DNA from: CBFGRV01 sp965651265
GTDB taxonomy: Bacteria; Bacteroidota; Rhodothermia; Rhodothermales; VXPQ01
NCBI GenBank assembly: GCA_965651265.1
Contig: CBFGRV010000006.1
Span: forward strand, 30,938-94,937
Length of the DNA: 64,000 bases
Direction of reading: 5' to 3'
Below the pieces are notes generated by a model. That model saw only the letters and a list, made by a program, of their open reading frames with translations. It had not been told where the DNA came from and searched no databases. How positions within the stretch are numbered: the first letter of the stretch is position 1; every line of letters begins with the position of its first letter. The translations under genes and the position numbers were made by a program. This document shows positions 43,973 to 52,559 of this stretch, piece after piece.

Positions 43973-45523
43973 TCACCGGCTCCGCAACTCAATCTTATGG
44001 CGGATCTCTTCGATCATCTCGGCAAACTGTGGCTCCGTTTCCATCTGATTCTCCACGCTCTGGCAGGAGTGGATCACGGTCGAGTGGTCGCGCCCGCCGA
44101 AGTGGAGGCCGATGGTCTTCAACGAGTGCTGCGTGAGCTGTTTGCTGAAATACATGGCCACCTGCCGCGCCTGAACGACCTCGCGCTTGCGGGTTTTCGC
44201 CCGCACGAGATCCTCCGGAATGTTGAAATACTCACACGTGATGCGCTGGATCTCTTCGATGGTCAGATTGATGCGAGAATCCTTGATGAGATCCCGCAGC
44301 ACGTCCTTCGCCATCGGCAGGTCCATCTCGCGATCGTGCAGGGTCGCGTGCGCCAGCAGCCGGATCAGCGCGCCCTCGAGCTCGCGGATGTTGCTTTTCA
44401 CGTTGTGGGCGATGAACTCGATCACCTCGTGGGGGAGATCGATGCCGTCGTCTTCGGCCTTGCGATTCAGGATGGCGATGCGCGTCTCGAGCTCCGGCTG
44501 TTGGAGGTCGGCGGACAAGCCCCACTGGAAGCGGGAGAGCAGCCGCTCCTCGATACCTTCGATTTCGCGCGGCGGCCGGTCGCTCGACAGCACGATCTGC
44601 CTTCCGCCCTGATGCAGCGCATTGAAGATGTGGAAGAACTCCTCCTGCGTCTTCTCCTTTCCGCCGAAGAACTGGACGTCGTCGATGATCAGCAGGTCGA
44701 TGTCCCGATAGAAGAGGCTGAACTCGTTGACTCGATTATGCTGGATGGACTGCACGAAGTCCGACGTGAAGCGCTCGCTCGATACGTACAGCACCGCGGC
44801 GTCGCCTTGCTGCTTCACGTAGTTTCCGATGGCCTGGATGAGATGCGTCTTGCCGAGCCCTACGCCGCCATAGATCAGGAAAGGATTGAAGCTGGTTGCT
44901 CCGGGTTGCTGGGCGATAGCCCACGCAGCGCTCCGGGCCAATCGATTGCAGTCGCCTTCGATGAATCGCTCGAAGGTGTACGACGAGTTGAGCTGGCTTT
45001 CGACGCGTTGCCGCCTCTGGCCTATAGCGGTCAGCGGCGCTCCGATCGGGTGGGCCGCGCCCTCGGAGAAGCCGGTGGTTGCGTGCTCGGGGCTCCTCGG
45101 CGGCGCATCCGAGGCACGCACGGCTCGTGCGGGCGAGGCTGTGGGATGCCCTGGGGGCGCATCTGCGTCGGCGTCTACTTCGGTCGCGGTCGGCTGCGGG
45201 GGACGTGAAGGGAGATGCATCGATGCACCTTCGTGGCCGCGTTCGACGTCGTCGCGCTCGATCTTGATGTCATAATACAGCCGGCTCTGAGGTCCCAGCA
45301 CCTTCGCGACCGTCTTGCGGAGCAGGCTGTAGTAATGCTCCTCCAGCCACTCGTAATAGAAGCGGCTTGGAAGCTGAACGGTCAGCTTGTGGCTGCCATC
45401 ATCTTCCGTGCTAAGGTGTACTGCCCTGAGGGGTTCGAACCACGTCCTAAAACTCTGCTGGCTGACATTGTCCCGGATGATGTCGAGACACCTTTTCCAG
45501 GCTGCTTCAGGTGATTGAACCAT
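43973..45523 (-). CDS. dnaA: Chromosomal replication initiator DnaA
   Basis: A 516-residue initiator from ATG 45523. Domain I starts AWKRCLDIIRDNVSQQSFRT; a Pro/Ala-rich linker (about 100-180) precedes the AAA+ domain with Walker A FLIYGGVGLGKTHLIQAI and Walker B LLIIDDVQFFGGKEKTQEEF. Domain IV binds DnaA boxes through GLHFGGRDHSTVIHSCQSV. The proposed origin lies immediately upstream. Confidence 0.97.
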   Translation of the reverse strand: MVQSPEAAWKRCLDIIRDNVSQQSFRTWFEPLRAVHLSTEDDGSHKLTVQLPSRFYYEWLEEHYYSLLRKTVAKVLGPQSRLYYDIKIERDDVERGHEGASMHLPSRPPQPTATEVDADADAPPGHPTASPARAVRASDAPPRSPEHATTGFSEGAAHPIGAPLTAIGQRRQRVESQLNSSYTFERFIEGDCNRLARSAAWAIAQQPGATSFNPFLIYGGVGLGKTHLIQAIGNYVKQQGDAAVLYVSSERFTSDFVQSIQHNRVNEFSLFYRDIDLLIIDDVQFFGGKEKTQEEFFHIFNALHQGGRQIVLSSDRPPREIEGIEERLLSRFQWGLSADLQQPELETRIAILNRKAEDDGIDLPHEVIEFIAHNVKSNIRELEGALIRLLAHATLHDREMDLPMAKDVLRDLIKDSRINLTIEEIQRITCEYFNIPEDLVRAKTRKREVVQARQVAMYFSKQLTQHSLKTIGLHFGGRDHSTVIHSCQSVENQMETEPQFAEMIEEIRHKIELRSR

Positions 45524-46367
45524 ATACCTAGCTTCAAAAAACCGCAGCGGCCGGAGCCGCGGCGAGATCAACTGGATGCCGGTCGCTGAGGACGCCACCC
45601 AAAAAGCACGCGCCTCGAGAAGGTGTCTGAGCCGGGCGGGGTTCTACCGGCGCTCCGCAGATATGCACCGGTTATTCACACCGCATCAGGCCGGGCGAAG
45701 GAAAATGCCCGAGGCGTGCCGGCACGTTGCTCTCGAGAGACCAACACTTTATGCACATGCACGCATCCGGGCTCAAACCCCCGAAAACATAAGGCTTAGC
45801 GCCTCTTCGCAAACGCGAAATCAACACTAAGCCTCGCCTGTACTGTTCTCAGCCCTTCCGCACTCTTGTACAACCTCGGGCCGCCCGAAAGGGTTGTCCA
45901 CAAATTGTCCACGGCGCCGGTTATGTCGCGACCTTCGCACCGGCACGCGAGCGAGCGGCCTGGGTCCCGGAATCGACCGCACAAACGGAGGTGCGTCGCA
46001 GCCCAATCTCCGGAACCGGCGAACGGTATGCGAGGGCTTCGGTGAGGCGGGCCATCGGCCACCTTCGGACGGCATCGACGCCGTTTTCAGTGTAACCAAT
46101 TCATCCAGCAAGATCAAGCTGGCGAACGGCGATTTCATACGCCTGCGGACCGACCGAAATGCGATGGTCGACCGGCGGAGAACCGCGCAGTTCTCTGGTT
46201 CTCCGCCCCCGGTTTCTTCACGTTGATTTCGGCGAATCCATGGACGCGCTCCAGCCCCTCATGGAACGTCGAGGCGCATACCTTAGTTGTTCACGCGGCA
46301 ATAATCCGGCGGACCAGCGAACGAGTGGATCGGCGGTACGGAAGCCGCCGGAAAGTCTTGATTCGAC
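45524..46367. other. Non-coding gap between dnaA and the DUF177 gene
   Basis: The longest gene-free stretch (about 840 bp). It holds the DnaA boxes and inverted repeats described as the origin candidate in its dnaA-proximal half. The part from about 45930 to 46367 shows no further boxes or convincing gene and should contain the promoter of the rightward YceD-rpmF-plsX-fab transcript. Confidence 0.7.
45660..45925. other. Candidate chromosomal origin (oriC)
   Basis: Two perfect DnaA boxes, TTATTCACA (45672-45680) and TTATGCACA (45749-45757), and two close variants, TTGTCCACA (45894-45902) and TTGTCCACG (45905-45913), all in the same direction. Between them lies a nested inverted repeat: AGGCTTAG (45792-45799) with CTAAGCCT (45827-45834), enclosing TTCGC-AAAC-GCGAA (45806-45819). 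It sits between dnaA and a rightward fatty acid/ribosomal block, and gene direction switches here. Confidence 0.75.
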
Positions 46368-46868
46368 ATGTTAACCATCAACGTCGGCTCGCTAGAGAGG
46401 GGCGTTCATGAGGTGCACCTCGATCCGAATGCGGACGAGCTCGAGCTCGATCCGCAGAAGTTCAAAGACGTGCATGTAACGGCGCGACTCGATGTCTCGG
46501 AACGGCGCGTGTTAATGATGCTTGATACGACGGCGACCGCCACGCTCGAATGCGACCGCACGCTCCGGCTGTTCGATCAGCGAATCGAAGGCACTTATCT
46601 TGTTGTCTTCGCCTCCGATTCCTTTTCAGCCGAAGCCGCGGAAGCCTATGACGACGTGCGCCCGCTCGAAGCCGCCGAAACTGACGTAGACATTACCGAT
46701 ATTGCGCGGGATACACTATTGCTCGCGATCCCGCAACGCTGCGTCGCGCCCGGCGCCGAGGACGAGGAGATCCCGACGCGCTTTGGAGCACCGGACGACG
46801 AGAACGACATCATCGACCCGCGCTGGGAGGCCCTCCGGGCCTTGAAGGCGCGAACCGACACTAATTGA
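46368..46868 (+). CDS. YceD-like DUF177 protein
   Basis: A 166-residue protein of the YceD/DUF177 family, which precedes rpmF across bacteria and is linked to 23S rRNA handling. LTINVGSLERGVHEVHL at the start, TATATLECDRTLRLFDQRI in the core and EEIPTRFGAPDDEN with RWEALRALK at the end fit. The core keeps only the first Cys of the usual Cys pair. rpmF follows after 55 nt. Confidence 0.85.
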   Translation: MLTINVGSLERGVHEVHLDPNADELELDPQKFKDVHVTARLDVSERRVLMMLDTTATATLECDRTLRLFDQRIEGTYLVVFASDSFSAEAAEAYDDVRPLEAAETDVDITDIARDTLLLAIPQRCVAPGAEDEEIPTRFGAPDDENDIIDPRWEALRALKARTDTN

Positions 46869-46923
46869 GATAGCCTCATCAATCCAGGCGATGCCGAGCT
46901 TCGCCACCCGAACCTGATTACGT

Positions 46924-47115
46924 ATGGCCAACCCCAAACGGAAGCATTCGAAGGCTCGCACCCGCAAGCGACGCGCGAAATACTACGGCGGATTGAAAAC
47001 GCCGGCGATGATGGAGTGCCCTAATTGCGGAACGGGCAAGCTGCTGCACCACGCCTGCCCCAGTTGCGGTTACTACAGGGGACGTCCGGTCATCGAGCCG
47101 AAAGAAGTACTATAG
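46924..47115 (+). CDS. rpmF: 50S ribosomal protein L32
   Basis: A 63-residue zinc-ribbon protein: ANPKRKHSKARTRKRRAKYY, then Cys pairs in CPNCG and CPSCGYY. It is followed after 38 nt by plsX in the conserved rpmF-plsX-fabH order. Confidence 0.96.
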   Translation: MANPKRKHSKARTRKRRAKYYGGLKTPAMMECPNCGTGKLLHHACPSCGYYRGRPVIEPKEVL

Positions 47116-47153
47116 ACGGCGCCTCGTTGGAGCATCCTGACAAGGAACGCACA

Positions 47154-48170
47154 ATGGCCATTCGGATAGCGGTGGATGCCATGGGGGGCGATAATGCCCC
47201 GGCCGTGGTCATCGACGGGGCCATACGTGCGGTGGAGGAATCGTCCGACGAGATTGGAGTGCTCCTTTTCGGACCGGCCGACCGGGTCCGGGATGCTCTC
47301 CAGAGTGCCGGCGCGAGCGAGAATTCGTCGATTCAGATCGTCGACGCGCCGGAGGTGATTCAGATGGATGAATCTCCGGCCGCGGCCGTCAAGACGAAGC
47401 AACGGTCGTCCATCCATCTGGGCCTTGGCGCCCATAAGCAGGGCCTCGCGGACGGCTTCGTGAGCGCCGGAAATACGGGCGCCGTGATGGCGGCATCCCT
47501 CTTCATCCTTGGCCGGATCGAAGGCGTCGCCCGCCCGTGCATCATCGGCTTCTTCCCGACGATCAGCGGCGTGAGTATCGTGCTGGACATCGGGGCCAAC
47601 CTCGATTGCAAGCCGGAGCACCTCGTGCAGTTCGCCCGGATGGGCGCCGTTTATGCGCAGGCCATCCTCGGCAAAGAGTCTCCGACCGTCGGGCTGCTGA
47701 ACGTCGGTGAGGAGCCTGGAAAGGGCAATGAACAGGTGAAAGCCGCCTACGAGCTCCTCGCGAACGAGCCCGATATCACCTTCCGAGGTAATGTGGAGGG
47801 TCGTGACCTTCTGCATCACGCCGCGGATGTCGTCGTGTGCGACGGGTTTGTCGGAAACGTACTCCTGAAGTTTGGCGAAAGCGTAGCCTCGGTTTTTCCG
47901 CGCATGTTGGCCGAAGAGTCCGCGCGCCAGAACCTATCCGCCGAGCAGCAGGAAGTCCTTCGGCGCGTCCTGGGCGGTGTTCGCCGGCGATTCGACTATG
48001 AGGAATACGGCGGCGCACCCCTTCTGGGGATCAATGGAAATGTGACGATCGGCCACGGAGGCTCAACAGTACGGGCCATTTCGCGCATGATTTTGACCGC
48101 TGCCGCCGAAGCGAAGCACAATGTAGCCGGGGCCATCCGCGCCGCAATTGCCGGCCGGCAACCAGCATGA
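47154..48170 (+). CDS. plsX: Phosphate acyltransferase PlsX
   Basis: Converts acyl-ACP to acyl-phosphate in phospholipid synthesis, at the membrane. It has 338 residues from ATG 47154: AIRIAVDAMGGDNAPAVVI, FVSAGNTGAVMAASLFIL, NVGEEPGKGNEQVKAAYELL and GNVEGRDLLHHAADVVVCDG are standard. fabH follows after 13 nt. Confidence 0.96.
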   Translation: MAIRIAVDAMGGDNAPAVVIDGAIRAVEESSDEIGVLLFGPADRVRDALQSAGASENSSIQIVDAPEVIQMDESPAAAVKTKQRSSIHLGLGAHKQGLADGFVSAGNTGAVMAASLFILGRIEGVARPCIIGFFPTISGVSIVLDIGANLDCKPEHLVQFARMGAVYAQAILGKESPTVGLLNVGEEPGKGNEQVKAAYELLANEPDITFRGNVEGRDLLHHAADVVVCDGFVGNVLLKFGESVASVFPRMLAEESARQNLSAEQQEVLRRVLGGVRRRFDYEEYGGAPLLGINGNVTIGHGGSTVRAISRMILTAAAEAKHNVAGAIRAAIAGRQPA

Positions 48171-48183
48171 CAGAGTGAATGCA

Positions 48184-49227
48184 ATGAATTCCAAGACGCG
48201 AGCCGCTATCACCGGCATCGGGCGCTTTCTCCCGGAAGATCGCCTTACGAACGAGGATCTCGAGCAGATGGTCGACACGAACGACGAATGGATCCGGTCA
48301 CGCACCGGCATTCGTGAGCGTCGCATCCTCCGGGATCCGAAGAAGGCGACGTCCTACATGGCTACCCGGGCGGCCGAGCAACTCCTCGAGAAGACGGGAG
48401 TGGCGGCCGAGGAGATCGATGCCATCATCCTGGCCACGGTGACGCCGGACATGTTCTTCCCCGCCACCGCATGCCTGGTGCAGGCCAACATCGGCGCCAC
48501 CCGCGCCTGGGGCTTTGACCTCTCCGCAGCCTGCAGCGGCTTTCTCTTTGCCCTCTCGACAGGAGCCAGCCTGATCGAGAGCGGCCGCCATCAGAAGGTG
48601 ATGGTGATCGGGGCCGACAAGATGAGCAGCATCACGGACTTTACCGATCGCACGACGTGCATCCTCTTCGGTGACGCTGCGGGCGCCGTATTGCTCGAGC
48701 CTTCCGAGGACGAATATGGGCTCGTCGATTTCTACCAGCGGGTCGACGGCCAGAACTGGGATCTCCTCTGCATGCTGGGTGGCGGAAGCCTCAATCCACC
48801 CACCTACGAGACCATCGACAAGCGCATGCATTTCCTTCGCCAGGAAGGCCGCGCCGTCTTCAAGTATGCCGTCGAAGGAATGGCCGATGCGGCCGTTGGC
48901 ATCATGGAGCGCAACGGCCTCACGGGAGAGGATGTGAAGTTTCTCGTTCCACATCAAGCGAACCAGCGCATCATCGACGCGACGGCCCGCCGCATGGGCA
49001 TCGGGCTGGACAAGGTAATGTTCAACATCGAGCGCTACGGAAACACGACGGCGGCCACGATCCCTCTCTGTCTCTCCGATTGGGAATCGGAATTGCGCCC
49101 CGGCGACAACCTCGTGCTGGCTGCCTTCGGCGGCGGCTTCACGTGGGGTGCATCGTACGTCCGGTGGGCGTACGACGGCTCGGAAGTCGCCGTGGAGCGC
49201 GAAGAGCTGGCGACCGCCACTACCTGA
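48184..49227 (+). CDS. fabH: Beta-ketoacyl-ACP synthase III
   Basis: Starts fatty acid synthesis by condensing acyl-CoA with malonyl-ACP. It has 347 residues from ATG 48184. The catalytic triad is present: Cys in DLSAACSGFLFAL, His in VPHQANQRIID and Asn in RYGNTTAATIPL. A longer frame to 48148 overlaps plsX and is not used. Confidence 0.97.
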   Translation: MNSKTRAAITGIGRFLPEDRLTNEDLEQMVDTNDEWIRSRTGIRERRILRDPKKATSYMATRAAEQLLEKTGVAAEEIDAIILATVTPDMFFPATACLVQANIGATRAWGFDLSAACSGFLFALSTGASLIESGRHQKVMVIGADKMSSITDFTDRTTCILFGDAAGAVLLEPSEDEYGLVDFYQRVDGQNWDLLCMLGGGSLNPPTYETIDKRMHFLRQEGRAVFKYAVEGMADAAVGIMERNGLTGEDVKFLVPHQANQRIIDATARRMGIGLDKVMFNIERYGNTTAATIPLCLSDWESELRPGDNLVLAAFGGGFTWGASYVRWAYDGSEVAVEREELATATT

Positions 49228-49244
49228 TCTCGACTCCGCACAAC

Positions 49245-50204
49245 ATGCCCAAGACGGCGTTTCTTTTTCCCGGTCAGGGCAGCCAGCACGTAGGGATGGG
49301 CCACGACCTGTTCGAGGCCTTTCCGTCAGCGCGGTCGGTGTTCGAGAAAGCCGATGACGTGCTGGGGTTCGGGCTCTCGGATGTAATGTTCGGGCGGGAA
49401 GGCTCCGAGATCAAATCCGAAGAACGACTCCGACAAACCGACGTCACGCAGCCTGCTCTATACGTCCACAGCCTGGCCGCGATGGCCGTGCTGAAGGCGC
49501 AGGCGAAGCAGCCCGACATGGTTGCGGGCCATAGCCTTGGCGAATACAGCGCGCTCGTGGCGGCCGGAGCCATCGCCTTCGAGGATGGCCTCCGGATCGT
49601 CCGCCTTCGCGGAGAGCTCATGGCCGCGGCCGGCGAGCGACGCCCCGGCGCCATGGCGGCGGTATTGGGAATGGAGGATGACGACGTCACCAACCTCTGC
49701 CTGGAAGCCAGCGAATCGCCGGATTCGATCGTTGAGCCCGCCAATTTCAACGCCCCGGGCCAGGTTGTCATCTCCGGAGACATAGCTGCGATCGAGCGAG
49801 CCGAGCTGCTGGCAAAAGAACGCGGCGCTCGCCGGTTCGTTAGACTGCCCGTCAGCGGCGCCTTCCACTCTCCGCTCATGGAGTACGCCCGCGACGGACT
49901 CGCCGGGGCGCTCGTCGAGCTCGACATCCAACCGCCCACCTGCCCGGTCTACCTGAACGTCACCGCGAACTCCACGCAGGACCCGGCCGAAATCCGGAGA
50001 CGACTCCTGGAGCAGCTCATGGCCCCGGTACGATGGGCGCAGACCCTTCGCCACATGCACGAGGACGGAGCGCAGCGTTTCGTTGAGGTCGGGGCCGGGA
50101 ACGTGCTGAGCGGCCTGGTCCGGCGTACGCTGGGTCGGGAGGTGGATGTGCGGGCCGCCGGCACGGAAGAGGAAGTTCGAGCCATTCAGCCAGAATTGGG
50201 TTAA
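49245..50204 (+). CDS. fabD: Malonyl-CoA:ACP transacylase
   Basis: Loads malonyl groups onto ACP. It has 319 residues from ATG 49245, with the oxyanion-hole FPGQGSQHVGMG, the catalytic Ser in VAGHSLGEYSALVAAG and the His in LPVSGAFHSPLM. It lies between fabH and fabG with gaps of 17 nt each. Confidence 0.97.
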   Translation: MPKTAFLFPGQGSQHVGMGHDLFEAFPSARSVFEKADDVLGFGLSDVMFGREGSEIKSEERLRQTDVTQPALYVHSLAAMAVLKAQAKQPDMVAGHSLGEYSALVAAGAIAFEDGLRIVRLRGELMAAAGERRPGAMAAVLGMEDDDVTNLCLEASESPDSIVEPANFNAPGQVVISGDIAAIERAELLAKERGARRFVRLPVSGAFHSPLMEYARDGLAGALVELDIQPPTCPVYLNVTANSTQDPAEIRRRLLEQLMAPVRWAQTLRHMHEDGAQRFVEVGAGNVLSGLVRRTLGREVDVRAAGTEEEVRAIQPELG

Positions 50205-50221
50205 TCGATCCCTTTACGACC

Positions 50222-50971
50222 ATGTCCTTCGATCTCAACGGCAAATCGGCGCTCGTCACCGGGGGCGCTCGTGGAATCGGCGCGGCCATCGTGCGCGCAT
50301 TGGCAGACGCCGGGGCTCGTGTGGCGTTCACCTATCGATCCTCCGCCGACGAGGCCGAGGCCCTCGCCAAAGAATTGGAGGCCGCCGGTGTCGAGGTCAT
50401 GGCGATCCAGGGCGACGCCTCGGACTTTTCTGCCGCGGAGGAGGCCGTCGGAAAGGTGCTCGAGAAGTGGGGCCGTCTCGACGTGCTGGTGAACAATGCC
50501 GGCATCACGAAAGACGGGCTGATGCTTCGAATGAGTGAGGCCGATTGGGATGCCGTCATCAACACCAACCTCAAGAGCGTCTTCAATTTCTCTAAGGCGG
50601 CATACCGGCCCATGATGAAGCAGAGGGCCGGGAAGATCATCAACCTCTCCTCCATCGTGGGCGTCATGGGGAATCCCGGGCAGACCAACTATGCCGCTTC
50701 GAAGGCCGGGATCATCGGATTTTCAAAGAGCCTCGCGAAGGAGCTCGGGTCGCGCGGCATCACGGTGAATGTCGTGGCGCCCGGCTACGTAGCTACCGAC
50801 ATGACGGCTCAGTTGCCGGATGCGGCCCGCGAGGCCATGCTCGGAGCCGTCGTCCTGGGGAGGCCGGCGCAGCCCGAAGACGTCGCCAACGCGGTTCGCT
50901 TCCTGGCTTCGCCGGCGGCGGACTACATCACGGGGCACGTCCTACACGTCGACGGCGGCCTCGCGATGTGA
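50222..50971 (+). CDS. fabG: 3-oxoacyl-ACP reductase
   Basis: NADPH-dependent short-chain dehydrogenase, 249 residues. The cofactor loop is TGGARGIGAAIV; the catalytic Asn, Ser, Tyr and Lys lie in LVNNAGITKDGLM, NLSSIVGVMGN and YAASKAG. The C-terminal YITGHVLHVDGGLAM is typical. No acpP follows within the window, which is unusual: the helicase is next. Confidence 0.95.
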   Translation: MSFDLNGKSALVTGGARGIGAAIVRALADAGARVAFTYRSSADEAEALAKELEAAGVEVMAIQGDASDFSAAEEAVGKVLEKWGRLDVLVNNAGITKDGLMLRMSEADWDAVINTNLKSVFNFSKAAYRPMMKQRAGKIINLSSIVGVMGNPGQTNYAASKAGIIGFSKSLAKELGSRGITVNVVAPGYVATDMTAQLPDAAREAMLGAVVLGRPAQPEDVANAVRFLASPAADYITGHVLHVDGGLAM

Positions 50972-51038
50972 GCGCCGGTTAGGACCTCCCCGAATTTCCG
51001 ATCGTACACAATGGCACTTTTTCAATCGGAGTGGGGAT

Positions 51039-52505
51039 ATGCCTGAACAGAAGTCCGAACGACCTTATACGACGGTCATCGACCTGACCCGTCGCGCTCA
51101 GCGTGAGCGGCGACAGCAGGCTGACCTCCAATCGATCCAGGACCAGGACGAGGAGAGCGGTCCTTCGATCGAGGCGGAGGACCTTCCCGTGGCCGTGCAG
51201 GCCGCCTTCAGCGCCGCCGGCTGGGACCGGCTCATGCCTGTCCAGCAGAAGGTCATCCCTTATATACTGCAAGGCAAAGACCTGATCGTGCAGTCCCGCA
51301 CCGGCTCCGGGAAGACGGGCGCGTTCCTCCTTCCGCTGTTTGAGCTGCTCGATCCGAGCTCGGCCACGACGCAGGCGCTCATCATGACGCCCACGCGTGA
51401 GCTGGCGAAGCAGATCAACAACGAGTTCGAGAGAATGAAGCTGGCGACGACCCAGACGAACGAGCTTCGCTCGGTGCTCGTCTACGGCGGCGTCAAGTAC
51501 GGTCCCCAAATCAGCGGTCTAAAAAAAGGGGCGCACGTGGTCATCGGCACGCCCGGCCGGGTGCTGGATCACCTACGGAAAAAGAACATGAGCCTCGAAA
51601 ACCTCCGCTATCTCATCTTCGATGAAGCGGATGAGATGCTCTCGATGGGCTTTTTTCCGGACATGAAGGAGCTAAAGCGGTACCTGCCGCGGGAGCGCCA
51701 CACCTTCATGTTCAGTGCCACCATCCCGCCGAAAGTGATGGCGCTGAGCCGCGAATTCTTACGCGAGCCGCAGTTCGTGTCGCTAAGCGCGGGCCAGGAG
51801 CACGTCGAGACGCTCGAGTACCATTACTACGTTACCGATCCAATGGAGAAGGATCGCGTGCTCGTGCGGCTCTTTGAGATGGAGAATCCCGATTCGGCCA
51901 TCGTGTTCGTCAACACGAAGCGTGAGGTCGAATATCTGACGCAGTTTCTAAAGAATTACGGCTACAGTGCGGATGCTCTCTCCGGTGACCTGAATCAGAA
52001 GGCTCGTGAGAAGGCGCTAGAGCGCACGCATCGCGGAGAGATTCGCTTCCTCGTGGCTACGGACGTAGCGGCGCGCGGCATCGACATCTCCGATCTGAGC
52101 CACGTTTTCATGTACGATGTCCCGCAGGATCCGGAGTACCTGATCCATCGATCCGGCCGGACGGCGCGGGCCGGCAAGGGCGGGCTCGCCATCGTGCTGT
52201 GCACGGTTGAGGATGAGACGGATTTGCTGCGTGCAGCGACGCGATACGGCATCCCGGTGGAGAAGCGGCCCGTGCCGACCCCTGACGACGTCAGCAAACG
52301 CGTAGCCGAGCGGATCATCGTGCATCTGGAAAATCGCCTCCGCGGGCGCTCGAGCCTGGAGCGCGAACGCGCCCTCCAGTTCGTGCCGCTCGTTCAAGAA
52401 CTGGCACAGGAGGAGCCGGAATTGCTCGCCATGTTCCTTGATGAGGTCTACAGGGAAGGGCTGAGCACCTCAGGCGGGGTCAACGACCCCGAAGAAAGGG
52501 AGTGA
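51039..52505 (+). CDS. DEAD-box RNA helicase
   Basis: A 488-residue ATP-dependent RNA helicase from ATG 51039. Motifs in order: Q motif near the MPVQQKVIPYIL stretch, Walker A SRTGSGKTGAF, MTPTRELAKQ, DEAD in IFDEADEMLSMGF, SAT in MFSATIPPK, and VI in HRSGRTARAGKGG. A roughly 45-residue charged start precedes the core. A longer frame back to 50820 overlaps fabG and is not used. Its role (cold adaptation, ribosome assembly or RNA decay) is not clear from sequence. Confidence 0.93.
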   Translation: MPEQKSERPYTTVIDLTRRAQRERRQQADLQSIQDQDEESGPSIEAEDLPVAVQAAFSAAGWDRLMPVQQKVIPYILQGKDLIVQSRTGSGKTGAFLLPLFELLDPSSATTQALIMTPTRELAKQINNEFERMKLATTQTNELRSVLVYGGVKYGPQISGLKKGAHVVIGTPGRVLDHLRKKNMSLENLRYLIFDEADEMLSMGFFPDMKELKRYLPRERHTFMFSATIPPKVMALSREFLREPQFVSLSAGQEHVETLEYHYYVTDPMEKDRVLVRLFEMENPDSAIVFVNTKREVEYLTQFLKNYGYSADALSGDLNQKAREKALERTHRGEIRFLVATDVAARGIDISDLSHVFMYDVPQDPEYLIHRSGRTARAGKGGLAIVLCTVEDETDLLRAATRYGIPVEKRPVPTPDDVSKRVAERIIVHLENRLRGRSSLERERALQFVPLVQELAQEEPELLAMFLDEVYREGLSTSGGVNDPEERE

Positions 52506-52559
52506 CACAGAGGTGCTCGCTCGTTCGAAATACACCATCCCCGGCTAGGGCCCTTCGAT

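Noticed and set aside
43997..45208. Plus-strand open frame opposite dnaA
   Set aside because: Antisense to DnaA with no domain pattern.
45796..46226. Small genes within the dnaA-DUF177 gap
   Set aside because: The open frames of about 90-110 codons on both strands overlap each other, lack good starts and show no family pattern.
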